Shown here piece after piece: positions 23,939 to 33,319 of a stretch of DNA of 33,419 bases (positions are counted from its first letter, which is position 1; each line of letters opens with the position of its first letter). The translations under genes were made by a program, and so were the position numbers. The notes under the pieces are model-generated. The model saw nothing but the letters and a program-made list of their open reading frames with translations, was not told where the DNA came from and made no database searches. The DNA comes from [Streptosporangium] indianense. Lineage in GTDB: Bacteria > Actinomycetota > Actinomycetes > Streptomycetales > Streptomycetaceae. Location of the stretch: positions 1 through 33,419 of the forward strand of contig NZ_JAKEIO010000084.1 in the NCBI RefSeq assembly GCF_021474405.1. The letters run 5' to 3'.

Positions 23939-24898
23939 TCAGTGGCCGTGCTCGTCCGCCTCATGCCCCTCGGGGGTATCCGTCCCGGATGCCGCTCCCC
24001 CGGCGTGGACGGTGAACGCCGCCGTACGGACCGTGCCTTCGTGCTTGAAGTCGAGGAACAGGCGGTAGGAGCCGGAGCTGGGGGCCGTGGCCGTGAACGA
24101 GATTTCCGGGCCCGGCTCGGTCGCGCCGTCGCCGGGTTCGCCGTTCGGATGAACGTGCAGGTAGGCGAGGTCGCCGGAGCGCAGGGCGACCAGGTGGCCG
24201 TAGGCGCCGAGGTAGGGCTGGAGGTCGGTGACGGGCTCGCCGTCGCGGGAGACCTGGAGTGTCAGCTCGCTCGCCCGGCCCGGGCGCAGGGTGCCGGCCA
24301 GCTTCACGTCGTAGGCGCCGGCCCGGGCCGTGGTGCTCGCGGGCGGGAGCCGGCGTGCCTCGTAGGGGCCGGAGGCGGCGAGGTCCGTACCGAGGGTGAG
24401 GTTCCGGGCGTTCTTCTTCGCCGGGGTGAAGTCGGCGAAGACGCGGTAGCCGCCCGCGCGGGGCAGGTCCACGGAGGTGCTCCAGGTGCCGTCGGCGGCG
24501 CGGGTGGGGTGCAGGTGGCGGTAGGTGACCAGGTCGCGTGAGGCCACGACTAGGTGGAGTTCTTTGTCATGTTCGCGCTGGTAGGCGGTGAGCGCGCGGC
24601 CGGCGGCGTCCCGGACCGTGAAGCGCAGGTCGGCCCGCTCGCCCGCGGTCACGCGCGGGGTCTCCAGGTCGAGTGTGTAGCCGCCCTCGGAGATCTGCAG
24701 TCCGCCGGCCGGGGACGTGTCGTGTCCGGCGTGACCGCCACCCTCCCCCTGCTCCGGTGTGGGCCCGGGGTGTTCGCCCTCGTGCTTCGGGGGGCTGTCG
24801 GCGACGACGGGGTCCATGCCCTGCCCGACGCCGTAGGCCGTGCCGAACGTCGCTGCCAGGGCGGCGGCGAAGGTGGTGATCCTCAGTGCGGTGTTCAT
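23939..24898 (-). CDS. exported copper-locus protein with two HxHP modules and His-rich ends
   Basis: A 319-residue protein. A hydrophobic N-terminal segment at residues 7-24 after two basic residues indicates export or membrane anchoring. An acidic, His-containing linker follows (His39, 43, 56, 59). Two similar beta-rich modules occupy about 72-158 and 190-286. Each contains H-L-V-x-x-x-R, then D-L, then an HxHP motif (HLHP 128-131; HVHP 248-251), and closes with G-x-Y-R-x-F-x-D-F. The C-terminus is GHEADEHGH. The arrangement suggests extracytoplasmic copper binding, but no function is established as far as I know. The ATG at 24898 has AAGGAG 9 bases upstream. It is divergent from copZ-copA and has a CsoR-type operator within its promoter, so it should be copper-induced. 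Confidence 0.82.
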   Translation of the reverse strand: MNTALRITTFAAALAATFGTAYGVGQGMDPVVADSPPKHEGEHPGPTPEQGEGGGHAGHDTSPAGGLQISEGGYTLDLETPRVTAGERADLRFTVRDAAGRALTAYQREHDKELHLVVASRDLVTYRHLHPTRAADGTWSTSVDLPRAGGYRVFADFTPAKKNARNLTLGTDLAASGPYEARRLPPASTTARAGAYDVKLAGTLRPGRASELTLQVSRDGEPVTDLQPYLGAYGHLVALRSGDLAYLHVHPNGEPGDGATEPGPEISFTATAPSSGSYRLFLDFKHEGTVRTAAFTVHAGGAASGTDTPEGHEADEHGH

Positions 24899-24959
24899 GG
24901 CCGTCGACTCCTTCGGATACCGGGCCTCCCGCTCCACCGCGGAGGCACCCATGCAGTTC

Positions 24960-24987
24960 ACAATACCCCTAGGGGGTATGCAGTCAA
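24960..24987 (-). promoter_or_regulatory. promoter of the exported copper-locus protein
   Basis: On the minus strand TTGACT (24982-24987) and TATTGT (24960-24965) are 16 bases apart, a good vegetative-type promoter. The CsoR-type palindrome at 24963-24979 fills the spacer and touches the -10. The leader to the ATG at 24898 would be about 55 bases. Confidence 0.65.
24963..24979. promoter_or_regulatory. CsoR-type operator 1
   Basis: The sequence ATACCCC-TAG-GGGGTAT is a perfect inverted repeat and matches the known copper-repressor CsoR operator form of actinobacteria. It lies between the -35 and -10 of the minus-strand gene, so a bound CsoR tetramer would block that promoter. Confidence 0.85.
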
Positions 24988-25000
24988 ATCCTGCTCACGC

Positions 25001-25029
25001 TTGCATCGTATACCCCATGGGGGTATACA
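25001..25029 (+). promoter_or_regulatory. promoter of copZ-copA
   Basis: TTGCAT (25001-25006) and TATACA (25024-25029) are separated by exactly 17 bases. Operator 2 occupies the spacer and most of the -10. Transcription would start near 25036 and give a leader of about 63 bases with AGGAGG before the copZ ATG. Confidence 0.65.
25008..25028. promoter_or_regulatory. CsoR-type operator 2
   Basis: Nine-base arms GTATACCCC and GGGGTATAC flank a central ATG, a perfect 21-base palindrome that contains the same core as operator 1. It overlaps the -10 of the copZ promoter. The centres of operators 1 and 2 (24971 and 25018) are 47 bases apart. Confidence 0.88.
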
Positions 25030-25044
25030 TGACCTCAGCGAGGG

Positions 25045-25063
25045 GATACCCCCGTCCCGTATC
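25045..25063. promoter_or_regulatory. degenerate third CsoR-like site
   Basis: GATAC (25045-25049) and GTATC (25059-25063) are spaced by nine bases, the same outer geometry as operators 1 and 2. The left core ATACCCC is intact, but the right half has CCC instead of GGG. It lies downstream of the inferred copZ transcription start. It could be a weak accessory site or chance. Confidence 0.35.
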
Positions 25064-25098
25064 TCCGCTTCTGTCGGATCACCATCAGGAGGCACCCG

Positions 25099-25311
25099 AT
25101 GCCCGCCACCACCTACGTCGTCTCCGGAATGTCCTGCGGCCACTGCAAGGCCACGCTGACCAAGGTCATCGGCGAGCTGGACGGCGTCAGCGGCGTGGAG
25201 GTCGACCTCGACACCGGCCGGGTCACCGTCACCACTGCCGCCGAGCCCGACGACGCCGCGGTCGCGGAGGTCGTCGACGAGGCCGGCTACGAGCTGACCG
25301 GGAGGGTCTGA
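25099..25311 (+). CDS. copZ: CopZ copper chaperone
   Basis: A 70-residue heavy-metal-associated (HMA) domain protein. The copper-binding motif is GMSCGHC (Cys13 and Cys16), followed by the expected helix-strand pattern, VDLDTGRVTVTT and the terminal EAGYELTGRV. CopZ carries Cu(I) in the cytoplasm to CopA and to the repressor CsoR. AGGAGG lies 6 bases before the ATG. The copA ATG follows the stop after 3 bases, so the two are one operon driven by the CsoR-controlled promoter. Confidence 0.96.
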   Translation: MPATTYVVSGMSCGHCKATLTKVIGELDGVSGVEVDLDTGRVTVTTAAEPDDAAVAEVVDEAGYELTGRV

Positions 25312-25314
25312 GCC

Positions 25315-27564
<2,250 letters not shown>

Positions 27565-27675
27565 GGCGCCGGCACATGTCGGACGACGCGATCCCCGGCA
27601 GACGGTCGGCGGACGTCCGCTCGCACCCGGTGTTCCGGCTCACCGGGGTGGCCGTCCGCCGTCCGGGCACTCGGG

Positions 27676-27727
27676 AGGTACCGGCTCGCAGGGGCGCCGA
27701 GCGTGCGCCGGGCGCGAGCCGGTACCT
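27676..27727 (+). terminator. strong hairpin between copA and the PAP2 gene
   Basis: Fourteen-base perfect arms (27676-27689, AGGTACCGGCTCGC; 27714-27727, its complement) enclose a 24-base loop that contains a further GGCGC/GCGCC stem (27693-27697 and 27705-27709). It lies 112 bases after the copA stop and 31 bases before the PAP2 start. It could terminate the copper operon or act on the PAP2 mRNA leader; it is a perfect palindrome on both strands and carries no U-tract. Confidence 0.6.
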
Positions 27728-27758
27728 TGCTGGGGAAGGCCACTGCGGGGAGAAGCAC

Positions 27759-28463
27759 ATGACCGATCCGACGACCACAGACGCGGACGCCCCCCGTCCG
27801 CTCCGGAACACCCAGGACTCCGCGGGTGCACGCGGCCGGCGGCTGCTGGGCGCCGTGTTCGCCGATCTCAGGGCCGTGGACGGCGCCTTGTACGCGGCGG
27901 TGGCCGCGACCCCCACCCCGACCCTGGACCGGGCGCTGCGCCACCTGTCCCACGCGGCCGACCACTCCAAGATCTCGTTCGGCATCGCCGCGGCGTTGGC
28001 TCTCGCCGGCAAGCGACCGCGCAGGGCCGCCTTCGCCGGCGTCGGCGCGATCGCCGTGGCATCGGCCTCCGCGAACCTGCTCGGCAAGCGCCTGGTGCGC
28101 CGTGCGCGGCCGGACCGGGAGGCGGCCCGGGTCACGGTGGACCGGCACGTCAAGATGCCGACCTCGGCGTCGTTCCCGTCCGGGCACACGGCGTCGGCGG
28201 TCGCGTTCGCCACCGCCGTCGGCGTGGTCCTGCCCCCCGCGGCGGTCCCGCTCGGAGCACTGGCGAGTGCCGTCGGCTACTCCCGCGTCCACACCGGCGT
28301 GCACTACCCGGGCGACGTGGCGGCGGGAGCGGTGCTCGGCATCGCCAGCGCGGCAGCGGCCCTGGCGGCGGCAGCGGCCACCCCGTCGGCGAGGACCCAG
28401 GCCCTCCTCGCGTCGGCCCGCCAGTGGCCCCGCATCACCATCGGCGGCCTCGTACGCGGCTGA
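27759..28463 (+). CDS. PAP2-family membrane phosphatase
   Basis: A 234-residue protein with the three-part PAP2 active site: K110-x6-R117-P118 (KRLVRRARP), P140-S-G-H143 (FPSGHTAS), and S175-R-x5-H182-x3-D186 (SRVHTGVHYPGD). Predicted membrane segments include ISFGIAAALALAG, AAFAGVGAIAVASASANLL, AVAFATAVGVVLPPAAVPLGALA and DVAAGAVLGIASAAAALAAAAA. Such enzymes dephosphorylate phosphatidate, undecaprenyl diphosphate or other lipid phosphates at the membrane; the substrate is not evident. The first ~30 residues are hydrophilic and Thr/Asp-rich. GGGGAGAAG precedes the ATG at good spacing. Proximity to the copper operon is probably incidental because of the hairpin between them. Confidence 0.9.
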   Translation: MTDPTTTDADAPRPLRNTQDSAGARGRRLLGAVFADLRAVDGALYAAVAATPTPTLDRALRHLSHAADHSKISFGIAAALALAGKRPRRAAFAGVGAIAVASASANLLGKRLVRRARPDREAARVTVDRHVKMPTSASFPSGHTASAVAFATAVGVVLPPAAVPLGALASAVGYSRVHTGVHYPGDVAAGAVLGIASAAAALAAAAATPSARTQALLASARQWPRITIGGLVRG

Positions 28464-28548
28464 GCGGGGCGGCGCACGCGGCCGATCCTGGCCCGCCGGT
28501 GCGTTCCGCGCGGTCGGGGTTGCCCCACCAGGTGTACCGCAGCATCAC

Positions 28549-28954
28549 TCTGCCGGCCGCCTGCGGACTCCCCGCTCGCATCTTCCGGTGTGCCCCGTCT
28601 GCAGCCCTCCTTTTGCGGGCGCCGGCCGAGTGCTGGTGGGCTCGGTTGAGGGTGGAGTCGACTGACACGGTCCATTCCACCCGGCCCACCGCGTCGTCGC
28701 AGACCTGGAGGTGCTCCAGCAACGTCGCCCAGATCCCGTCCACTTCCCAGCGGGCGAACCGCACGCCAGACGGTCTGCCATGGCCCGTACCATGCGGGGA
28801 GATCGCGCCGGGGAGTCCCGGTCCGCAGCCGCCCCTGCACACCGTTGACCACTTGGCGGTGATCACGCCATGGACGGCCACGTCCGCCCCGCTTCGGCAA
28901 CAGCGGTCCAATCCGCTCCCATGCCGCGTCCGTCAACTCGCCTCGCCCTGACAC
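28549..28954 (-). pseudogene. fragment of an IS5-family transposase, frameshifted and truncated
   Basis: Reading from GTG 28954, the N-terminus SGRGELTDAAWERIGPLLP followed by GRGRPWRDHRQVVNGV and DLPAWYGPWQTVW is the typical start of Streptomyces IS5-family DDE transposases. At about 28761-28766 the frame shifts by one base (four bases where three are expected). It continues as RFARWEVDGIWATLLEHLQV and VEWTVSVDSTLNRAHQHSAGARKRR, which includes the first catalytic Asp. Recognisable sequence stops near 28549. The rest of the transposase with the second Asp and the Glu is missing, as is a matching terminal repeat on the left. The bases 28464-28548 hold a short unassigned segment. The element is inactive. 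Confidence 0.85.
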
Positions 28955-30489
28955 AGATCACCCTGGGAAACGCCCGCAGGAGCTCGGTGCGGCAGGAGCC
29001 CGCACAGGGCTTTCGGGTCAGGTGCGGTGCGCTGGACGGTGCCGTCGGGGCGGACCAGTGCCGCTGCGGTGTGGCCCCGGCGGAGCCAGCGGTGCAGGGC
29101 GGTGCCGGGCGGGGCGGTGACCAGGACACCGCCGCGGTCGTGGACCTCGGAGCGCAGTGCGGGCGTGACGGCTGCGGAGGTGACCAGCGCGTAGCGGCCC
29201 GCGGCCAAGTCGTCGAAGCGCCGGCCGTCCGGCAGCGGGGCGTTGGGACACAGACGTCCCGCGAGGCCGAGCCCGAGCCGTCCGCGGCCGACCAGGGCTG
29301 AGCGGTGCAGGGCCGGGGTCCGGCTGTCGAGAATGCGATTGCTCAGGCCGGGAAGCCGGTGCAGGTGGGGTGCGAGAAGACGGCGGAGGGCGCTGCCGGT
29401 GTCCCCGCCCGCGGTCATGGCGGTGCCGACCAGCTTGGCGAGGGTGATCATCGAGCGGGCGTGGGGCTTGCGTTCTGCCTCGTAGCTGTCCAGCACGTGT
29501 TCGGGGAGGCGGCCGTCGAGGACAGCGGCGAGCTTCCAGGTGAGGTTGGCGGCGTCGCGCAGGCCCGCGCCCATGCCCTGGCCGATGAAGGGCGGTGTGA
29601 GGTGGGCGGCGTCGCCGAGCAGGAAGAGACGCTGCTTGCGCCAGTGGTCGGCGATCTGGGCGCGGAAGGTGTACTCGGCCGTGCGCACGATCTCCAGCTG
29701 CTCCGCGTGGAGGTCGCCGGTCCAGGGCCGGACGAGGGGGTGCAGGCTGGTCATGTCGCGGTAGTCGTCGGCGTGTTCACCGGAGAGGAGCTGGAACTCC
29801 CAGCGGTGGCGGCGCTCGCCGATGCGCATGTAGGTGGCCGCACGCACGGGGTCGCAGACCTGGTGCACGCCCTCCCACTGGGCCAGGTCGGCGTCGGTGG
29901 CGAGGTCGACGACCAGCCAGCGTTGCGTGAAGGCCAGGTCCTGCATGGTGGCGCCGATCGTCTCGCGGGCCAGGCTGTTCGCGCCGTCGCAGCCGAGCAC
30001 GTACCCGGCGGTCACGGTGCCTGTCTCGCCGGTGGTCCGGTCGGTGAGGCGGACTCGTACCGGCCCTCCGTCGGACTGCGCGATCGCGGTGATCTCCACG
30101 TTCCCGCGCAGGGTGACGCTCGGGTGCCGTTCGAGGTTGGCGCGCAGCAGCTCCTCCAGTTGGGGCTGGTCGAACATGTTGGCCTCGGGATGACCGTGGC
30201 GGCCCAGGTCGGCGCCGCGCCGGAACTCGGCCAGCACCCGCAGCTCGCGGTCCAGGAGCCGCAGGCCGTGGGCGGGGCGGGAGATGGCGGCGAACTCCTC
30301 GGCGACGCCGAGGCGGGCGAGCAGTCGGTAGATCTCGTCGTCCAGGTGGACCGCCCGCGGAAGTGGGTAGACCGATTCCCAGCGGTCCAGCACGAGTGTC
30401 TCGATGCCGTACTGGCCCAGCAGTGTCGCCGCGGCCAGCCCGGTGGGGCCGGCGCCGATGACGACGACCGGGACGGCGCGGACGGTCAT
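28933..30489 (-). CDS. MhpA-like FAD-dependent aromatic hydroxylase
   Basis: A 518-residue class A flavoprotein monooxygenase. Its motifs are the FAD-binding GAGPTGLAAATLL (residues 12-24), GCDGANSLARETIG (about 167-180) and LFLLGDAAHLTPPFIGQGMG (about 289-308, given here as one motif of the family), followed by RDAANLTWKLAAVL. The MhpA subgroup hydroxylates 3-(3-hydroxyphenyl)propionate and similar aromatic acids with NADH and O2. The C-terminal ~150 residues form the thioredoxin-like third domain. The last ~12 residues (VSQGDLCQGEAS) and the stop lie in sequence that continues into the transposase start at 28954 (22-base overlap), so the native end may have been replaced by the insertion. 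The ATG at 30489 overlaps the acyl-CoA synthetase stop by four bases, so they are one operon. Confidence 0.88.
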   Translation of the reverse strand: MTVRAVPVVVIGAGPTGLAAATLLGQYGIETLVLDRWESVYPLPRAVHLDDEIYRLLARLGVAEEFAAISRPAHGLRLLDRELRVLAEFRRGADLGRHGHPEANMFDQPQLEELLRANLERHPSVTLRGNVEITAIAQSDGGPVRVRLTDRTTGETGTVTAGYVLGCDGANSLARETIGATMQDLAFTQRWLVVDLATDADLAQWEGVHQVCDPVRAATYMRIGERRHRWEFQLLSGEHADDYRDMTSLHPLVRPWTGDLHAEQLEIVRTAEYTFRAQIADHWRKQRLFLLGDAAHLTPPFIGQGMGAGLRDAANLTWKLAAVLDGRLPEHVLDSYEAERKPHARSMITLAKLVGTAMTAGGDTGSALRRLLAPHLHRLPGLSNRILDSRTPALHRSALVGRGRLGLGLAGRLCPNAPLPDGRRFDDLAAGRYALVTSAAVTPALRSEVHDRGGVLVTAPPGTALHRWLRRGHTAAALVRPDGTVQRTAPDPKALCGLLPHRAPAGVSQGDLCQGEAS

Positions 30490-32381
30490 GACATCACCGG
30501 TCCGGGCGTCGTCCGGGACCAGGTCCAGCGCAGGGCGTACTGGTCGAGGACCGCGCTGATGGCTTCGCGCTCACCGGTGCCGGGGGTGACGGACACGAGG
30601 ACGGAGCCGTCCTCGATCGCCGCGTCGACATGGGAGTCGTGGCCGTGGCCGGCCAGGGCCTCCGCGACGGCGCGTCGGGTGGCGTCGGCCCGCAGGGCGA
30701 GTTTGTAGGGCTTGCCGACATCGGTGACCGGCAGCGCGGTGAGGACGGTGACGGTCTTCGGCGCTGCCGCGGCTTCCGGTACGTGTTCGGCGGCCCACCG
30801 GCGGAGCTCGTCCTCGCTCACGTCCGCTTCCGGCGCAAGGGTCACGTACGCCACCGGGACCTCGCCCGCGTGCGGGTCAGGGCGTCCGACCGCGCCGGCG
30901 CCGGTGACGTGCGGGTGGGCGAGCAGCGCGTCCTCGATGGCGGCCGGGTCGATGTTGTGGCCGCCGCGGATGATCAGGTCCTTGGCGCGGCCGGCCAGGT
31001 GGACGAACCCGTCCGAGTCGAGACGGGCCAGGTCGCCGGTGTCGAGCCAGCCGTCCACGAGCTTGCCGAGGCCGTCGAGGACCGGACGGCCTCGGTCGTC
31101 GCGGCCGGTGACGTAGCCGGCGAACACGGTCGGGCCGCCGATCACCAGCAGGCCGGTCTGCCCGGCGGGGAGCTCCGTCCACGAGTCCGGGTGGACGGCC
31201 TTCACGTGCTGGTAGGGCATGCGCTGCCCGACAGCGCCGGGGCGCGGCGCGTCGGGAAAGCTTCGGGCGCTGGCGCAGGTGGCCTCGGTCAGGCCATAGC
31301 CCTCGACCAGCGTCACCCCTGTGTGGGCCTCGAACGCGGTGCGGACGGCGTCGGGCAGCGGCGACGCGCCGACCATGGCGTGCCGCAGGCTGCTGATGTC
31401 CGCCGCGCCGACGGCGTACCGGGCGAGCACCTGGTAGACGGTCGGTACCGCGCTCATGGCGGTGATGCCGTAGTGCTCGACGATCGACCAGAACTCCCCG
31501 TACAGGGCCGGTTCGCGATAGCCGAGTGGTCCTGCCCACACCACCTGCTGGCCCTTGAACAGCGGCGCCAGCAGTGTCACGACGAGGGCGTTGACGTGGA
31601 ACAGGGGCAGGGCGGCGAAGACGACGGCGTCGCCGTCGAGCATCGCGTTCGCGGCGATCATCCAGGCGTTGGCGACCTCGCCAGCGTGGGTGTGCGCCGC
31701 GAGCTTCGGGGTGCCCGTCGTGCCACCGGTGTGGAAGAACGCAGCCAGGTCACCCGCCGCGGGCGTCTCGCCCGCGAAGCCGGACGCATCGTCGCCCCGG
31801 GACAGCTCCGCCAGTTCGCCGACCAGGACACCGCCGAGTCTCGGCAGCGGAACCGAAGGGGCCTGCGCCTCCCTGGGGCGGAGCACCAGGACCGCGTCCA
31901 GGGCGCCGGTCAGCTCGGGGACCTTCGCCCACACCTCCGGGGCCAGCTCGGGTCCTGCGGCGATGAGGACCCGCGCGCCGGAGCGCCTCAGCAGCTCGCC
32001 CAGATGGCCCGGGGCGAGTGCGCCGTTGAGCGGCGCGGCGATCCCGGCGAGCTGGGCGGCCAGAGTGGCCGGTATGAGTTCCGCGCAGTTGGGCGACATC
32101 AGGGCTACGGCGTCGCCGCGCCGCACCCCGAGACGGTGCAGCAGGTTCGCGTAGCGGTGCACCCGATCCAGCAGGCGGGCGAACGTCAGCTGGGCCGGCC
32201 CGCGCCACTGGGCAGCGTCGGGCAGCACCGTCAGGGCGGTGCGGTCCGGCCAGGTGCTCGCCGCGCGCACGAGCAGGTCGTACGTCGAGCCGGGCAGACC
32301 GCGCGCCTCCAGCGGGATCGCCTCGACCGAGGGCAGGTCGTCGGGGCCTCGGTAGCGGGGCCACAGCAGGTCCTCGGTCAC
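30486..32381 (-). CDS. AMP-forming acyl-CoA synthetase (ANL superfamily)
   Basis: A 631-residue adenylate-forming ligase. Its motifs are A3 FFHTGGTTGTPKLAAHTH (about 214-231), A5 VEGYGLTEAT (about 359-368), A7/A8 DGWLDTGDLARLDSDGFVHLAGRAKDLI (given here in pieces: WLDTGDLARL, GRAKDLIIRGG), and A10 TDVGKPYKLAL with the catalytic Lys near 578. The enzyme activates a carboxylate to its acyl-AMP and then to the CoA thioester. The length and the extended N-terminus match long-chain/aryl-CoA ligases. With an aromatic hydroxylase and a FAH-fold hydrolase in the same operon, the substrate is probably an aromatic or ring-derived acid, but this is inferred. It is linked by 4-base ATGA overlaps to both neighbours. 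Confidence 0.92.
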   Translation of the reverse strand: MTEDLLWPRYRGPDDLPSVEAIPLEARGLPGSTYDLLVRAASTWPDRTALTVLPDAAQWRGPAQLTFARLLDRVHRYANLLHRLGVRRGDAVALMSPNCAELIPATLAAQLAGIAAPLNGALAPGHLGELLRRSGARVLIAAGPELAPEVWAKVPELTGALDAVLVLRPREAQAPSVPLPRLGGVLVGELAELSRGDDASGFAGETPAAGDLAAFFHTGGTTGTPKLAAHTHAGEVANAWMIAANAMLDGDAVVFAALPLFHVNALVVTLLAPLFKGQQVVWAGPLGYREPALYGEFWSIVEHYGITAMSAVPTVYQVLARYAVGAADISSLRHAMVGASPLPDAVRTAFEAHTGVTLVEGYGLTEATCASARSFPDAPRPGAVGQRMPYQHVKAVHPDSWTELPAGQTGLLVIGGPTVFAGYVTGRDDRGRPVLDGLGKLVDGWLDTGDLARLDSDGFVHLAGRAKDLIIRGGHNIDPAAIEDALLAHPHVTGAGAVGRPDPHAGEVPVAYVTLAPEADVSEDELRRWAAEHVPEAAAAPKTVTVLTALPVTDVGKPYKLALRADATRRAVAEALAGHGHDSHVDAAIEDGSVLVSVTPGTGEREAISAVLDQYALRWTWSRTTPGPVMS

Positions 32382-33319
32382 CGCGCGTACCTCACCGTCG
32401 TGCGCTGGCAGCCCAGGTCGAGTCTGCCGTCGTCGGTGGCGACGGCCGCCTCCACCAGGTCGCCGTCACGCAGGTACTTGGGGTTCTTGGCCTGGGACTT
32501 GAAGAACAGCCGCCACTTGGTCGCGGCCGGCAGCAGCGAGCCCAGGATCTCGACCGGCTTGGGCGGCGCGCTGAGCGCGGTGCCGACCGGGGTACCGGTC
32601 AGCAGCAGATCGCCGGGGTCCAGCCGCTGGAAGCCGCTGAGTGCCCGAAGGGCTTCGAGCGGCCGGAAGATCATGTCGGCGGCGGGCATGTCCTGCCGAA
32701 GCTCGCCGTTGACCCACAGGCGCAGCCGCAGCTCGGCGAACCGGTCGAGGTCGCCCTCCTCCAGCAGCACCAACGCCGGTCCGGTGGGGGTGAAGGTGGG
32801 GTAGGACTTGGCCTCGTAGAACTGGGTCTTGGGCAGTTGCAGGTCCCGGGCGGAGACGTCGTTGGTGACCACGAGGGCGGCGACGTGGTCGGCGAGGTTC
32901 GCGGCGGAGACCTCGGTGCCGACCGGGAGCGATGCGCCGATGACGAGGCCGATCTCCACTTCGTAGTCGAGCAGCCGCACGTGGGCCGGCTTGACGATGT
33001 CCTCGTACGGGCCGCTGATCGACCCGGACGCCTTGCGGAAGAACGCGAGCGGGACGCTGTTCGGTGCAAGGCCCGCATCGGCCGCGTGCGAGGCGAAGTT
33101 CGCCATCTGGGCCACGACCCGGCACCCTGGGGTGACCGGGGAGAGCACCGCGAGGTCGGTGACCGGCACGCCGGCGGCGGTGCTGTGCACGGCGGCGGTG
33201 ACGGCCTCCCGGTCGGCCAGCAGTGCGGCGGTGGTGGCGGCCGCGGTCCGGACCCGGACGGCGCGCTGATCGCGGACGGCGTACCAGCCGTCGGCGGTGC
33301 GCAGGACGTTGACGCTCAT
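32378..33319 (-). CDS. fumarylacetoacetate-hydrolase-fold enzyme (acylpyruvate hydrolase/hydratase type)
   Basis: A 313-residue FAH-family protein. The metal-binding motif is LDYEVEIGLVIG (about 119-130), followed by VVTNDVSARDLQLPKTQFYEAKSYPTFTPTGP in the catalytic loop (split here: VTNDVSARDLQ, FYEAKSYPTF), then LRLWVNGELRQ and GDLLLTGTPVG. The N-terminus is a cap domain (MSVNVLRTADGWYAVRDQ). Members cleave C-C bonds of acylpyruvates or hydrate oxopentenoates late in aromatic ring degradation, which fits an operon with an MhpA-like hydroxylase. The reaction cannot be resolved by sequence alone. ATG 33319 overlaps the stop of the upstream gene by four bases. Confidence 0.9.
   Translation of the reverse strand: MSVNVLRTADGWYAVRDQRAVRVRTAAATTAALLADREAVTAAVHSTAAGVPVTDLAVLSPVTPGCRVVAQMANFASHAADAGLAPNSVPLAFFRKASGSISGPYEDIVKPAHVRLLDYEVEIGLVIGASLPVGTEVSAANLADHVAALVVTNDVSARDLQLPKTQFYEAKSYPTFTPTGPALVLLEEGDLDRFAELRLRLWVNGELRQDMPAADMIFRPLEALRALSGFQRLDPGDLLLTGTPVGTALSAPPKPVEILGSLLPAATKWRLFFKSQAKNPKYLRDGDLVEAAVATDDGRLDLGCQRTTVRYAR

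Noticed and set aside
28500..28560. A short YTWWGNPDRAE-like segment at the left end of the IS fragment that loosely recalls the exonuclease III C-terminus
   Set aside because: The match is only a few residues with no surrounding similarity; I could not support a second pseudogene.
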